Below, in pieces: positions 49,376 to 58,129 of a DNA stretch of 64,000 nt. The notes under the pieces are model-generated. The model saw nothing but the letters and a program-made list of their open reading frames with translations, made no database searches and was not told where the DNA came from. Source of the DNA: Pyrinomonadaceae bacterium (GTDB lineage: Bacteria > Acidobacteriota > Blastocatellia > Pyrinomonadales > Pyrinomonadaceae); contig DASUNM010000002.1 in assembly GCA_036277115.1 (NCBI GenBank), positions 186,001 through 250,000 on the forward strand, given 5' to 3'. The number at the start of each line of letters is the position of its first letter. The first letter of the stretch is position 1. The translations under genes and the position numbers were made by a program.

Positions 49376-50041
49376 TTGAAAAGAGCAATTTTCCTAACGT
49401 TACTCTGTTTGCTGACAGCGTCGGCGGTGCGCCCCCAGAGCGCTACCGAGACATCTGGCGCAGCAAATCCTGTCCAAGAGTCGCCGGCGGCCACCGCCCC
49501 AGCGCCAGGACCGCAGTTTCTCGAGGTGAAAATCCCTGCGGGAACAGCGCTCGATATCCAGGCCACGCACGACGTTAGTTCGAAGGACGCGAAGCTGGGC
49601 GATCTGATTAGCTTTCGCGTACTGGTGCCGGTCAAGATCGGCGATTCGATTGTGATTGGCAGCAACGCGCTCGTGACCGCCCAAATCGCCAAAGCGAAAC
49701 GCGCCGGGCACTGGGGTAAGGCCGGTAAGCTTACCTGGACGATGCGAGACGTCGTCGCAGTTGATTTGACACGCGTGTCACTGATGGCGAATCCGGATTT
49801 TCCCGGAGGTCAACAAGGAGTGACGGGACAGAGCCACGGCGCCGAAGTGGCGACGAGGACGGCAGTGATGGGCGCGTTGCTGGCCCCGACGATCGTGGGA
49901 GCGCCGCTCGCCTTGATGCATGGGTTCAAGCGCGGCGAACAAGCTGTGCTGCCGGAAGGCAAGCGCTTCGTTGTTTACGTTCAGAAGGACACGATTATAA
50001 AAATCCCAAACGAAACTAAGGTGCCGCGCATCGATCGTTGA
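49376..50041 (+). CDS. Exported protein of unknown function
   Basis: About 221 residues from TTG 49376, chosen because GGGAGG lies 8 nt upstream and a signal peptide starts there (KRAIFLTLLCLLTASAV). An Ala/Pro linker is followed by a beta-rich domain (KIPAGTALDIQATHDVSSKD, GDSIVIGSNALVTAQIAKAK) and a more hydrophobic stretch (MGALLAPTIVGAPLALMHGF). No family recognised. It could be a periplasmic or outer-membrane-associated protein; it is a single gene. Confidence 0.6.
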   Translation: MKRAIFLTLLCLLTASAVRPQSATETSGAANPVQESPAATAPAPGPQFLEVKIPAGTALDIQATHDVSSKDAKLGDLISFRVLVPVKIGDSIVIGSNALVTAQIAKAKRAGHWGKAGKLTWTMRDVVAVDLTRVSLMANPDFPGGQQGVTGQSHGAEVATRTAVMGALLAPTIVGAPLALMHGFKRGEQAVLPEGKRFVVYVQKDTIIKIPNETKVPRIDR

Positions 50042-50134
50042 AACTTCGGATCTTCGGAAGAATTAGCTTCCACCATTAATCTTCAATAGGACGTATGTGT
50101 CCTGATTGAGAGATCTTTCATTGGCGACGTAACT

Positions 50135-50275
50135 CTCATTCACACCTCGCTTCAGCGAGGTGTTCAGAGGAAGAACCAACGCTGGTAGCCGTTTCAACGG
50201 CTTAATGGAAACGGTTAAAACCGTTAACTTGGGGAGTGGCGTCGCAGCCACTCGCTAAAGCGAGGTGTGAATGAG
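50135..50275. repeat. 141-bp element with 18-bp perfect terminal inverted repeats
   Basis: CTCATTCACACCTCGCTT (50135-50152) is the exact reverse complement of AAGCGAGGTGTGAATGAG (50258-50275). Inner palindromes (GCCGTTTCAACGGC, AACGGTTAAAACCGTT) fill it. No coding frame: a MITE-like or REP-like element. A divergent copy is at about 35325. The remaining gap 50042-50377 otherwise holds only the terminator below. Confidence 0.9.
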
Positions 50276-50311
50276 AACACGAACTGGCGAATCCGGTTCC
50301 AATTCTCTTGC

Positions 50312-50352
50312 AAAAAAAATGGCGCGATTCCCGAGGAATGGGGAATCGCGCC
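50312..50352 (-). terminator. Intrinsic terminator of the PKD/OmpA-like gene
   Basis: GGCGCGATTCCC (50321-50332) pairs with GGGAATCGCGCC (50341-50352); on the minus strand the stem is followed by ATTTTTTTT (complement of 50312-50320). Confidence 0.92.
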
Positions 50353-50377
50353 GTCAAGTCACCCGCAGGAAAAACTT

Positions 50378-51367
50378 TTACCGCTGAGGCACCGGAGGCG
50401 GTGCGCCCTGGGGAACGATCCACAATTCGATCATCCAATTCTCTCTCGCCCCGCCCATCGTGACGGTGAGGCGGCTGGCGTCGATGCCGCGCGAATTAAC
50501 CAGGTAATCGGAAATTCGCGTAGCGCGCTCTTGCGCGGCGTTTGATTTCGCCTTCCGGGCTGGATAGACGATGATGTAGGCCTGCGCGCCCGGCTCGTTC
50601 TGCATTTGAATCGCGTAGTTGTCTAACCGAGCTTTCTCATCGTTACGCGCGATGTCGTAATACTCATCGAACTTGCGCGGCTTGAGGTCGATCGGCAGTG
50701 AAACTGAGCAACTCGCCGGGCAAGGCATTCCGTAACCCTCAACATCCAACGTCGCCCGAATCGTCTGACCAGCTAAACCGGCCGTATCAACGGTGATGCT
50801 GGTTGTGCCCTGACCGCTGATGATGCGGCCGGCGGTGATCGTCCAATTGTAAGTCGGGGTCACGTTGCCCGAGCCGCCGCTGACATTCGCGCTGAAGGTC
50901 ACCGGCGCATTCTCACTCGCGGAGTCCGGACAAGATACGCTGACCGTCGGGCAGCTGGGCGGTGGCAGAGGCGGTGGCACCACCGGACACTCAGTCACAA
51001 CCACGGCTACCGAAGAAAACGCTGCGCAGTTTGGATCACCTTCGTCAACGTCGACGACGGCCTGGTAAACACCGGGTCGCGCGCCGGCCAGGTCCCAGGT
51101 GACGTTAGCGCCGGTTCCGGAAATCCGGCCGCCGTTGGCGGTCCACTTGTAGTTCATGGCGTTTCCGGAATTCGACCTCGCATTCGCGTTCAACCGGACG
51201 GTCGACGCGTCGCCTTCGCAATTGCGAACGACGGATGGTTCAGCCATCAGGGAGAGCGAAGGCGCGCCCGCGCCGCGCGTTCTCTGCTGCGCCGCCGACG
51301 ACGTCGCGAATACACCGATAAGAACTGCGGCGACGGTACCAAACAGTAAAGTCTTGCGAAGTATCAT
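50378..51367 (-). CDS. Exported protein with Ig/PKD-like domains and an OmpA-like C-terminal part
   Basis: About 329 residues; ATG 51367 (AAAGGG 6 nt upstream) is preferred to 51382. Signal peptide (to about 26), two immunoglobulin-like units (about 35-125 and 140-225, with PGVYQAVVDVDEGDP and VTPTYNWTITAGRI), a Pro-rich hinge, and a C-terminal region (PRKFDEYYDIARNDEKARLD...QERATRISDYLVNSRGIDAS) that resembles the peptidoglycan-binding OmpA fold. Cysteine pairs suggest disulfides. Probably a cell-surface or outer-membrane-linked protein. Confidence 0.75.
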   Translation of the reverse strand: MILRKTLLFGTVAAVLIGVFATSSAAQQRTRGAGAPSLSLMAEPSVVRNCEGDASTVRLNANARSNSGNAMNYKWTANGGRISGTGANVTWDLAGARPGVYQAVVDVDEGDPNCAAFSSVAVVVTECPVVPPPLPPPSCPTVSVSCPDSASENAPVTFSANVSGGSGNVTPTYNWTITAGRIISGQGTTSITVDTAGLAGQTIRATLDVEGYGMPCPASCSVSLPIDLKPRKFDEYYDIARNDEKARLDNYAIQMQNEPGAQAYIIVYPARKAKSNAAQERATRISDYLVNSRGIDASRLTVTMGGARENWMIELWIVPQGAPPPVPQR

Positions 51368-51546
51368 GTTAAGCCCTTTCATCTGGCGGCCCGGGCAATT
51401 GAGCCGCCGGCCTTCGATTTGCGCAGCCGAAGCCTCCGCGCCTCTGGAAACCAGAGATAACTAGCAAAATAAAAGAGCCAATTGCGGCCGCATTCCAAAC
51501 GGGCTGGGCTTTCGGAGACCGCCCGGCTGTAATAAAGTCTGAGCCC

Positions 51547-52698
51547 ATGCCCACCGTCCGAGTGCGCCTGCCGGCGAAATCAAAGACTTACGACATCCGA
51601 ATCGGCGCCGCATTGCTGGGCGACCTGGGACCGGCGATCCGCGAAAGCGGCGGCCAGACGGCGCGCACCGTCGCAATCGTCTCCAATCAAGCCGTTTTCA
51701 ACTTATACGGCAAACCAGCGATCCGCAGTCTGCGAAGCGCGGGCTTCACTGTCAAGCCTCTGCTCGTGGGCGATGGCGAGCTTCATAAATCATTCCCAAC
51801 TCTTGATCGGGTCGTTGGATTCCTTGCCGAGAACCGGCTTCAACGGAGCGACGTCGTCGTGGCGCTTGGGGGTGGGGTGGTCGGCGATCTTGCGGGCTTC
51901 GCCGCAGCCGTTTATCTGCGCGGCGTACCGTTCGTGCAAGTGCCGACGACACTGCTTGCGCAAATCGATTCGTCGGTTGGCGGCAAGACCGGAATCAACT
52001 TGCGATACGGAAAGAACCTGGCCGGCGCGTTCCATCAGCCGGCTCTGGTTATGATCGACACAGACACTTTGCGCACGCTGCCACGACGCGAGCTGACTGC
52101 GGGGTTCTGCGAGATGGTGAAGCAGGGTGCGGTCGGCAGCCGCAATCTGTTCGATCAAACTATGCGGCTGCTGCGCGCGGGTACGCACTCCTCCGGAGTG
52201 CTGCAAGCCGGAGGCATGCGTACCGACCTGGCCGCCACCATCGCGGCCCACGTTCGCTTCAAGGCTTCCATTGTCACCGGCGACGAACGCGAGGACGTTT
52301 CACGCACCGATCGGCGCTCACGTCGCATCCTGAATTTTGGCCACACAACGGCGCATGCGCTCGAAAAAGTCACGGATTACCGGCGCTTCCGTCATGGCGA
52401 GGCGGTCGGTTACGGAATCCTGGTCGCAGGCGAGCTGTCAAAAAGTCTAGGCATGCTCCCGTCCCGCGAGTTAGAATTGTTGCGCGAGGCGGTCGCGTTG
52501 TGCGGGGCGCTGCCGAGCGCTGACGATCTCTCGGCTGTTCAGATCACTAAAGCGATGACCGCCGACAAGAAGGTCGTTGAAGGGAAATTGAAATGGGTCC
52601 TGCTTGAAAGGATCGGCAAACCCCGCATTGTTGATTCCGCGGAAATCAAACCGAGCGTTCTTCGCTCTGCTCTAGCCGCAGGCTTAAGATCGAAATAG
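51547..52698 (+). CDS. aroB: 3-dehydroquinate synthase with an in-frame repeat insertion
   Basis: Second step of the shikimate pathway, NAD and metal dependent. 383 residues: VVVALGGGVVGDLAGFAAA (NAD-binding), VPTTLLAQIDSSVGGKTGIN, KNLAGAFHQPALVMID and the metal ligands in ILNFGHTTAHALE and FRHGEAVGYG. Between RLLRA and DLAATIAAHVRFKA an extra 15-codon piece is encoded by a palindrome of the GGTACGCAC family (52180-52224). It lies in a helix-connecting region just before the metal-ligand loop, so the enzyme may still work. The gene otherwise has normal length for the family. Confidence 0.95.
   Translation: MPTVRVRLPAKSKTYDIRIGAALLGDLGPAIRESGGQTARTVAIVSNQAVFNLYGKPAIRSLRSAGFTVKPLLVGDGELHKSFPTLDRVVGFLAENRLQRSDVVVALGGGVVGDLAGFAAAVYLRGVPFVQVPTTLLAQIDSSVGGKTGINLRYGKNLAGAFHQPALVMIDTDTLRTLPRRELTAGFCEMVKQGAVGSRNLFDQTMRLLRAGTHSSGVLQAGGMRTDLAATIAAHVRFKASIVTGDEREDVSRTDRRSRRILNFGHTTAHALEKVTDYRRFRHGEAVGYGILVAGELSKSLGMLPSRELELLREAVALCGALPSADDLSAVQITKAMTADKKVVEGKLKWVLLERIGKPRIVDSAEIKPSVLRSALAAGLRSK
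52180..52224. repeat. GGTACGCAC palindrome inside aroB (45 bp)
   Basis: GGTACGCACTCCTCCGGAGTGC ... GGAGGCATGCGTACC is an inverted pair of the same family as the gap repeats at 7399-7521 and 24599-24660. Its length is a multiple of three. Confidence 0.9.
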
Positions 52699-52705
52699 TT
52701 TTGCT

Positions 52706-53095
52706 ATGAAAAACCAAACACTTCACCACCGAGGCGAACGCGGCGGCGCGCGCCTGAAGCTCATCATCTTTCTGGCCATTGTCGCGATCGCCGGTTACGC
52801 CGCCGTTATGTACATTCCTGTGGCCGTCGACGCGTACTATTTCAAGGACGCGATGCAGAACAAGGTGAACCTGGCGGCGGCCCAGGGCTACGACGGAGCC
52901 TGGCTCACCGATCAGATTTCCAAGAGCAAGGCCGACCACAATGTTCCAGACAACGCGGTAATCACGCCCGCCCAGAAAGAGGGGCGCATGGAAGTGCGCG
53001 TGCAATTCACCCGGCCGATTTCAACCCCCGTTTTCACCTACAACTATGAGTTCGATTACACCGCCCAGAGCACGACGTTTCTGACACCGAAATAG
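52706..53095 (+). CDS. Single-span membrane protein, unknown function
   Basis: 129 residues with a short basic N-terminus, one membrane helix (about 18-38, LIIFLAIVAIAGYAAVMY) and a soluble domain with hydrophobic strands (EGRMEVRVQFTRP, FTYNYEFDYTAQS). It starts 7 bp after aroB and is probably co-transcribed. No family recognised. Confidence 0.65.
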   Translation: MKNQTLHHRGERGGARLKLIIFLAIVAIAGYAAVMYIPVAVDAYYFKDAMQNKVNLAAAQGYDGAWLTDQISKSKADHNVPDNAVITPAQKEGRMEVRVQFTRPISTPVFTYNYEFDYTAQSTTFLTPK

Positions 53096-53121
53096 TTCGA
53101 GAGAGTTCGCTTTATTCGTTT

Positions 53122-53214
53122 GCACCCCTTCAGGGTGCCGAACTCTACTCTGGCGTTCCGGGGGCTGCGCTTCGCTGCGACCCCCGGCTACTCTCTAGCA
53201 ACCCTTCGGGTTGC
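53122..53214. repeat. Three consecutive palindromes
   Basis: GCACCCCTTCAGGGTGC (53122-53138), a 30-bp stem pair CCGGGGGCTGCGC/GACCCCCGG (53158-53187) and GCAACCCTTCGGGTTGC (53198-53214). They occupy much of the gap 53096-53369, which holds no gene. Confidence 0.85.
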
Positions 53215-53369
53215 AATCCTGTTGTGCCGTTGACCGGCCGAACGAACACTCGTCGGGTGCCTACACCCTGCTGAAGCGAGAGGGGGGTGCATGAGGCCTG
53301 ACGCGCGCCAGGCTGACGCACGAATGGTTTCTTGCTGGATGGCGGGGATTGCCATATCCTCTCGCCGCC

Positions 53370-55106
53370 ATGAAGAAGAAGAGCTTTATCGTAACAATCG
53401 CGTCTTTGATCTTTGCGACGGCCTTTGCAGCTTCGGCATCAGCCCAAAACAAGCTTCGCTTCGAGATTTCAGTTCCTGCCGCGAGCAGCGCGAAGCCTCT
53501 TGATGGGCGGATGCTTCTCCTCATTTCGAACAACAACACGCGCGAGCCGCGGCTGCAAATTTCCGAAGACCCAACCACACAGCAGGTCTTCGGTATCGAC
53601 GTCGATAGTTTAAACCCCGGCCAGACCGCGACGGTCGACGCCGGCGCCTTCGGTTATCCGGTCAGATCGATTTCGCAATTGAAGCCGGGCGAGTACTGGG
53701 TGCAGGCGCTGCTGCACGTTTACGAAACCTTCAAACGTAAAGACGGGCACACCGTGAAGCTGCCTATGGATCGCGGCGAAGGCCAGCAATGGAGCCGCGC
53801 GCCGGGAAATCTCTACAGCACGCCGCTCAAGCTCACCATTGATCCGGGCAAGGATGCATCGATCAAAATCACTCTCGACAAGATCATTCCGCCGATTGAG
53901 CCACCCAAAGACACGAAATACATCAAGCACGTCAAGATTCAGAGCAAGCTGCTCACTGAATTCTGGGGACGGCCGATGCACATTGGCGCGCACGTGCTCT
54001 TACCCGCAGGCTTTGACGAACATCCGGATGCGCGTTACCCGCTGGCGATTTTCCACGGGCACTTTCCGGCGGACATCGGAAACTTTCGCGAGACGCCGCC
54101 CGATCCAAATCTCAAACCTGACTACAGCGAGCGCTTCAAACTCGAAGGCTACAACCGCATTGTCCAGGAACACGCGCATCAGTTTTATAAAGAGTGGACC
54201 GGGCCGAACTTTCCCCGCATGCTGATGCTCGAGATCCAGCACGCGAATCCTTACTACGATGATTCGTACGCGGTGAACTCGGCTAATCTCGGCCCGTACG
54301 GCGATGCGATCACTTACGAGTTGATTCCTTACATTGAAGAAAAGTTTCGCGGCATCGGTAAAGGCTGGGCGCGCTTCATGTACGGCGGATCGACGGGCGG
54401 CTGGGAAGCAATGGCCGCGCAGGTGTTCTATCCCGACGAATACAACGGCGCGTACATCGCGTGTCCCGACCCGATCGATTTTCGCGCCTACATGGTCGTC
54501 GATATCTACCGGCATAAAAACGCTTACTACATCGACGATTCGTGGAAGAGAACGCCGCGGCCGGGCAAGCGAAACTATCTGGGCGAGCTGGCAGCGACGA
54601 TCGAAGACATGAATCACATGGAGCTGGCCTTGGGAACGAAGAGCCGCTCCGGCGGGCAGTTCGACATCTGGGAGGCTGTCTATTCGCCGGTGGGCGCCGA
54701 CGGTTATCCCAAACCCATCTGGAACAAGCTGACCGGAGAGATTGATCGGTCTGTGGCTGAGCACTGGCGCGAGCATTACGATCTTGGTTACATCCTGAAA
54801 CGCGATTGGCAGAAGCTTGGGCCGAAGCTCGCCGGAAAACTTCATATCTATGTGGGCGAAGCAGACAACTATTATCTAAACAACGCCGTGTACCTGGTCG
54901 AAGACTTTCTCAAGACGACGAAAGATCCTGCATACGGCGGCGAAGTCGATTACGAACCTCGCGCCGAGCACTGTTGGAACGGCGACCACACTCGTCCCAA
55001 CGCGCTCTCGCGACTGCGCTATCACCAGATGTTCATGCCACGCGCGGTTGAGCGTATGTTAAAAACTGCACCACCGGGAGCGGATTTGAAGAGTTGGCGG
55101 TATTGA
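53370..55106 (+). CDS. Exported alpha/beta-hydrolase (esterase-like)
   Basis: About 578 residues from ATG 53370. A signal peptide (to about 26, ASASAQ) precedes a beta-sandwich-type N-terminal domain (about 35-190, LRFEISVPAASS) and a catalytic domain (LPAGFDEHPDARYPLAIFH, then MYGGSTGGWEAMAAQVFYP with the likely nucleophile Ser, EADNYYLNNAVYLVEDF and a final His in RAEHCWNGDH). It resembles esterase/enterochelin-esterase-like hydrolases. Substrate unknown. It appears monocistronic. Confidence 0.82.
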   Translation: MKKKSFIVTIASLIFATAFAASASAQNKLRFEISVPAASSAKPLDGRMLLLISNNNTREPRLQISEDPTTQQVFGIDVDSLNPGQTATVDAGAFGYPVRSISQLKPGEYWVQALLHVYETFKRKDGHTVKLPMDRGEGQQWSRAPGNLYSTPLKLTIDPGKDASIKITLDKIIPPIEPPKDTKYIKHVKIQSKLLTEFWGRPMHIGAHVLLPAGFDEHPDARYPLAIFHGHFPADIGNFRETPPDPNLKPDYSERFKLEGYNRIVQEHAHQFYKEWTGPNFPRMLMLEIQHANPYYDDSYAVNSANLGPYGDAITYELIPYIEEKFRGIGKGWARFMYGGSTGGWEAMAAQVFYPDEYNGAYIACPDPIDFRAYMVVDIYRHKNAYYIDDSWKRTPRPGKRNYLGELAATIEDMNHMELALGTKSRSGGQFDIWEAVYSPVGADGYPKPIWNKLTGEIDRSVAEHWREHYDLGYILKRDWQKLGPKLAGKLHIYVGEADNYYLNNAVYLVEDFLKTTKDPAYGGEVDYEPRAEHCWNGDHTRPNALSRLRYHQMFMPRAVERMLKTAPPGADLKSWRY

Positions 55107-55166
55107 TAGCCTGCGAGGCAGGCTCCCGTCCGCTCACCGGACTAAAATGCGAAGAGGATTACGCCT

Positions 55167-56285
55167 ATGAATGTCAGGCCACTTACCACTGCTGAAGAGT
55201 TCCAGCGTTATGTTGACTTCGGACAGGAAGTCTATCGCGACAATCCGCATTGGGTCCCGCCAGATGCTCATCATCTGACAAAGATTCTGGCCGGTAGAGC
55301 CGGCTTCGGCCCCGAGCTGCAGATCCAGCCTTTCTGGGCCGAGGACAACGGCCGTGTGTTAGCAACGGTCACGGCGGCGACGAGTCCGGTTTACGACCGG
55401 CACTGGAACGAACGCATGGGCCATCTTTTCTTCTTCGAGGCGTTGCCCGATCAGAATGAAGCCGTAGAGTCGCTGCTGCGCGCGGCGGGTGACTGGCTCA
55501 AGAGCCGAGGCTGCGAGGCGGCGCGGCTGTCGATGCTGCCGGGAATTCAGATGCCTTACACCATTGACGCTTCCGACCAGGTGCCGACCATCTTCCACAC
55601 TTTTAATCCCGCGTACTACCACAGTTACATCAAGAACGGCGGCTTCGTAACTGAGAAGGGCGTCGTCCAGTATCAGATTCAATTCACTTCTGAATTGGCT
55701 GAACGCTATCGCGAAATGGTTGAGCGCGTGACCAGCTCGGGAATCTCACTGCGCTCCTGTGACTTCGAACGGCTGGAACAGGAGAATGAAGACTTCACAA
55801 AGATCTTCAACGAGACTTTCAGTGCGCATTTCGGATTCATGCCCCTGCCGGTTGAAGTCATGCGCGGCCTGACGGTGGAAATGAAAGATCTGTTGGTGGC
55901 CGACTTCATGGTTTTCGCTGAGGCGGACGGGCAAACCGCCGGCGCTGTTTATTCGCTGCCCGACCTTAACCAGGCGCTTCATCCGATGCGAGGCCGGAGC
56001 ATCGAAGAAAACTTCGCTGAGTTCCAGCAGCACCTTGCGAAAGTGGATCATGGCGTCCTCCTGGTTATCGGCGTGAAGAAGGAATACCGAGGGCGTGGTG
56101 TGAATCTGGCGCTGGCTGCTAAGAGTTATCTCGCGATGATTGAGCGTGGCTACAAGACTGCCAGCTACACAGTGGTGATGGATGATAACTGGCCCTCGCG
56201 AAAGACCGCAGAGAAACTCGGCGGCCGTGTAACAAGAAACTTCGACATCTATCGGAAAGAATTGAATGCCATGCTAAGAGTCTGA
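55167..56285 (+). CDS. GNAT-fold N-acetyltransferase-like protein
   Basis: 372 residues with two modules. The N-terminal part (about 1-190) has the hallmark of FemAB/GNAT-type tandem proteins (MNVRPLTTAEEFQRYVDF, SRGCEAARLSMLPGI); the C-terminal part ends in LLVIGVKKEYRGRGVNLALA, an acetyl-CoA pyrophosphate loop, and VVMDDNWPSRKTAEKLGGRV. A role in N-acylation of an unknown acceptor is likely. No close family name. Confidence 0.75.
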   Translation: MNVRPLTTAEEFQRYVDFGQEVYRDNPHWVPPDAHHLTKILAGRAGFGPELQIQPFWAEDNGRVLATVTAATSPVYDRHWNERMGHLFFFEALPDQNEAVESLLRAAGDWLKSRGCEAARLSMLPGIQMPYTIDASDQVPTIFHTFNPAYYHSYIKNGGFVTEKGVVQYQIQFTSELAERYREMVERVTSSGISLRSCDFERLEQENEDFTKIFNETFSAHFGFMPLPVEVMRGLTVEMKDLLVADFMVFAEADGQTAGAVYSLPDLNQALHPMRGRSIEENFAEFQQHLAKVDHGVLLVIGVKKEYRGRGVNLALAAKSYLAMIERGYKTASYTVVMDDNWPSRKTAEKLGGRVTRNFDIYRKELNAMLRV

Positions 56286-56442
56286 TCGCCGTTTCACACA
56301 GGGAGAAGGAAACCCGAGCCCTATGATTTCCGGCGAATCTTCATTTTTTGGTTTCAACGTTTCTGCTTTAAACGAAGTATAGGTATTTGAAAGATTGCAT
56401 TTGACTTTGGGAAATTCGAACCCGGACCACTGGAGTCATTCA

Positions 56443-58026
56443 ATGCTGGTTAGTTATTCGACGCTCAGAATACCTTTCGCCCCCCTCTTACTTTTACTGC
56501 TTTCCACGAGCTCCCTGGCTGCCGATGTCGAAGGTAGTTGGGCTGGAACTTTTATTTCGCCCGGCAGTCTGGCAGCGATCCGACTGAAGATTACAAGCCA
56601 GAAGGACCGGGCAGACTCTAAGCTAATCGTGAATGTCTACGGCCAGGAAAGCGTCGCACCGGTTCAGAATTTCGTCATCCAGGGCGCAGACGTTTCCTTT
56701 CAGGCAGAAGTATTTAAAGAGCAAATTAAGTTCTTCGGTAAGTTCCAGAACAACGCCCTGAGCGGTTCGATTGAACTTGTTGCAAACGACCGGCCCATTT
56801 CGGGAAATTGGAACCTGAGAAGAGTCGATGATTCTTTTTTGAGCAAATCGGCTGAGTTGGCGCCCATTGTTCCCAGGGGCAAAGTTGAACTCCCAAAACC
56901 AACCGGTCCATTTCCGATTGGCAGACGCACTTTCCATTGGACGGATGAAAGTCGGGCGGAGGCAATAACTCCCGACGAAGCAGATCGACGCAAACTGTTT
57001 GTGCAATTGTGGTATCCGGCCAGATCGAGCAATCGCGGTGCGGCGGCAGTTTACTATCCTGATGTGGAAGAACTACAAGCCAAAAACCCTAATCTCAACG
57101 TCCTTCGCGCGATCCGCACTCACGCAAAGGCAGACGTTCCACTAGCTAAATCCAAAGCGCCGTTACCGCTGATCATTTTTTCACCAGGTCTTGGAAATAG
57201 TATTTCCAGGTACGCGACGATCATTGAGAATCTGGCCAGTAACGGATACGTCGTAGCGGCAATCAATCATGCTTACGATGCGGAAGACTTCAAATTCTCT
57301 GATGGTGTGATTATTCGTTACGAAACCAGTCTGTGGGACAAACCGGTTTCGGATTCCTGGACGGCTGACGCGCGAAAACAGTTTTTCGATGAACGACGCT
57401 TAGGGTGGGCGCAAGACACTTCGTTTGTGATTAATCAATTGGACAGGTTAAACCGTGACGGATTTTTCCAGGGGAAGTTGGATATCGCCAACAGCGGTGC
57501 TTTAGGACATTCGTTCGGCGGCCAATCAGTAACGATCGCTTGTGCTGAAGATCTACGGTTAAAGGCGTGTGCGAATCTTGACGGTCTGGCCCAGGGCAAT
57601 GCCTTCCTGCCTAACTCGAAAGGCGAGAATTTAAGACAACCCTTTTTATTCTTCACGAAGAATTCGGTTGCAACTGATTATGAGCTGACCATCATGGGCC
57701 TTAATCGGAGCGAATACGATGCGAGAGACCGCCGCCGAATGCTCGAGCTTTGGAAACCTGCTCTCAAAGACCGTTTAGCGGTCCTCAAGCAAGGCGCTTA
57801 CTTCGCCGTCGTTCGTGGCGGCACTCATAGAAGTTTCAGCGACATTCCTTTGCTCGAAGCAAATCCAACGAATGAGACGCTCGCCGAACGACAGTTCCGG
57901 GCAAAAGTCATTAACGAGTATATTTTGGCTTTCTTTAATAAATTTTTGCGAAAAGGGAATTCATACTTGCTCGACGGTCAAAATCAAACCCGTCCTCAGG
58001 TTGTTGTGGAAATTCTGAGAAAATGA
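56443..58026 (+). CDS. Exported PAF-acetylhydrolase-like alpha/beta hydrolase
   Basis: About 527 residues from ATG 56443 (GGAG 9 nt upstream; the TTG at 56395 is weaker). Signal peptide (to about 26, SLAAD), a beta-barrel-like N-terminal domain (about 27-130), and a platelet-activating-factor-acetylhydrolase-type domain: LIIFSPGLGNSISRYATI (oxyanion loop), LGHSFGGQSVTIA (GXSXG nucleophile) and GTHRSFSDIPL (likely catalytic His). It may hydrolyse oxidised or short-chain phospholipids. Its base composition looks lower in GC than its neighbours. Confidence 0.82.
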   Translation: MLVSYSTLRIPFAPLLLLLLSTSSLAADVEGSWAGTFISPGSLAAIRLKITSQKDRADSKLIVNVYGQESVAPVQNFVIQGADVSFQAEVFKEQIKFFGKFQNNALSGSIELVANDRPISGNWNLRRVDDSFLSKSAELAPIVPRGKVELPKPTGPFPIGRRTFHWTDESRAEAITPDEADRRKLFVQLWYPARSSNRGAAAVYYPDVEELQAKNPNLNVLRAIRTHAKADVPLAKSKAPLPLIIFSPGLGNSISRYATIIENLASNGYVVAAINHAYDAEDFKFSDGVIIRYETSLWDKPVSDSWTADARKQFFDERRLGWAQDTSFVINQLDRLNRDGFFQGKLDIANSGALGHSFGGQSVTIACAEDLRLKACANLDGLAQGNAFLPNSKGENLRQPFLFFTKNSVATDYELTIMGLNRSEYDARDRRRMLELWKPALKDRLAVLKQGAYFAVVRGGTHRSFSDIPLLEANPTNETLAERQFRAKVINEYILAFFNKFLRKGNSYLLDGQNQTRPQVVVEILRK

Positions 58027-58129
58027 CTGAAACTGAATACTGACTCCCGCTTCGACCACTGCTCAGCCACTGCGATCGATTGGGCGCCGCATCTCGGCTA
58101 AATCTTCATTCATATGGCAGAATAAGCGG

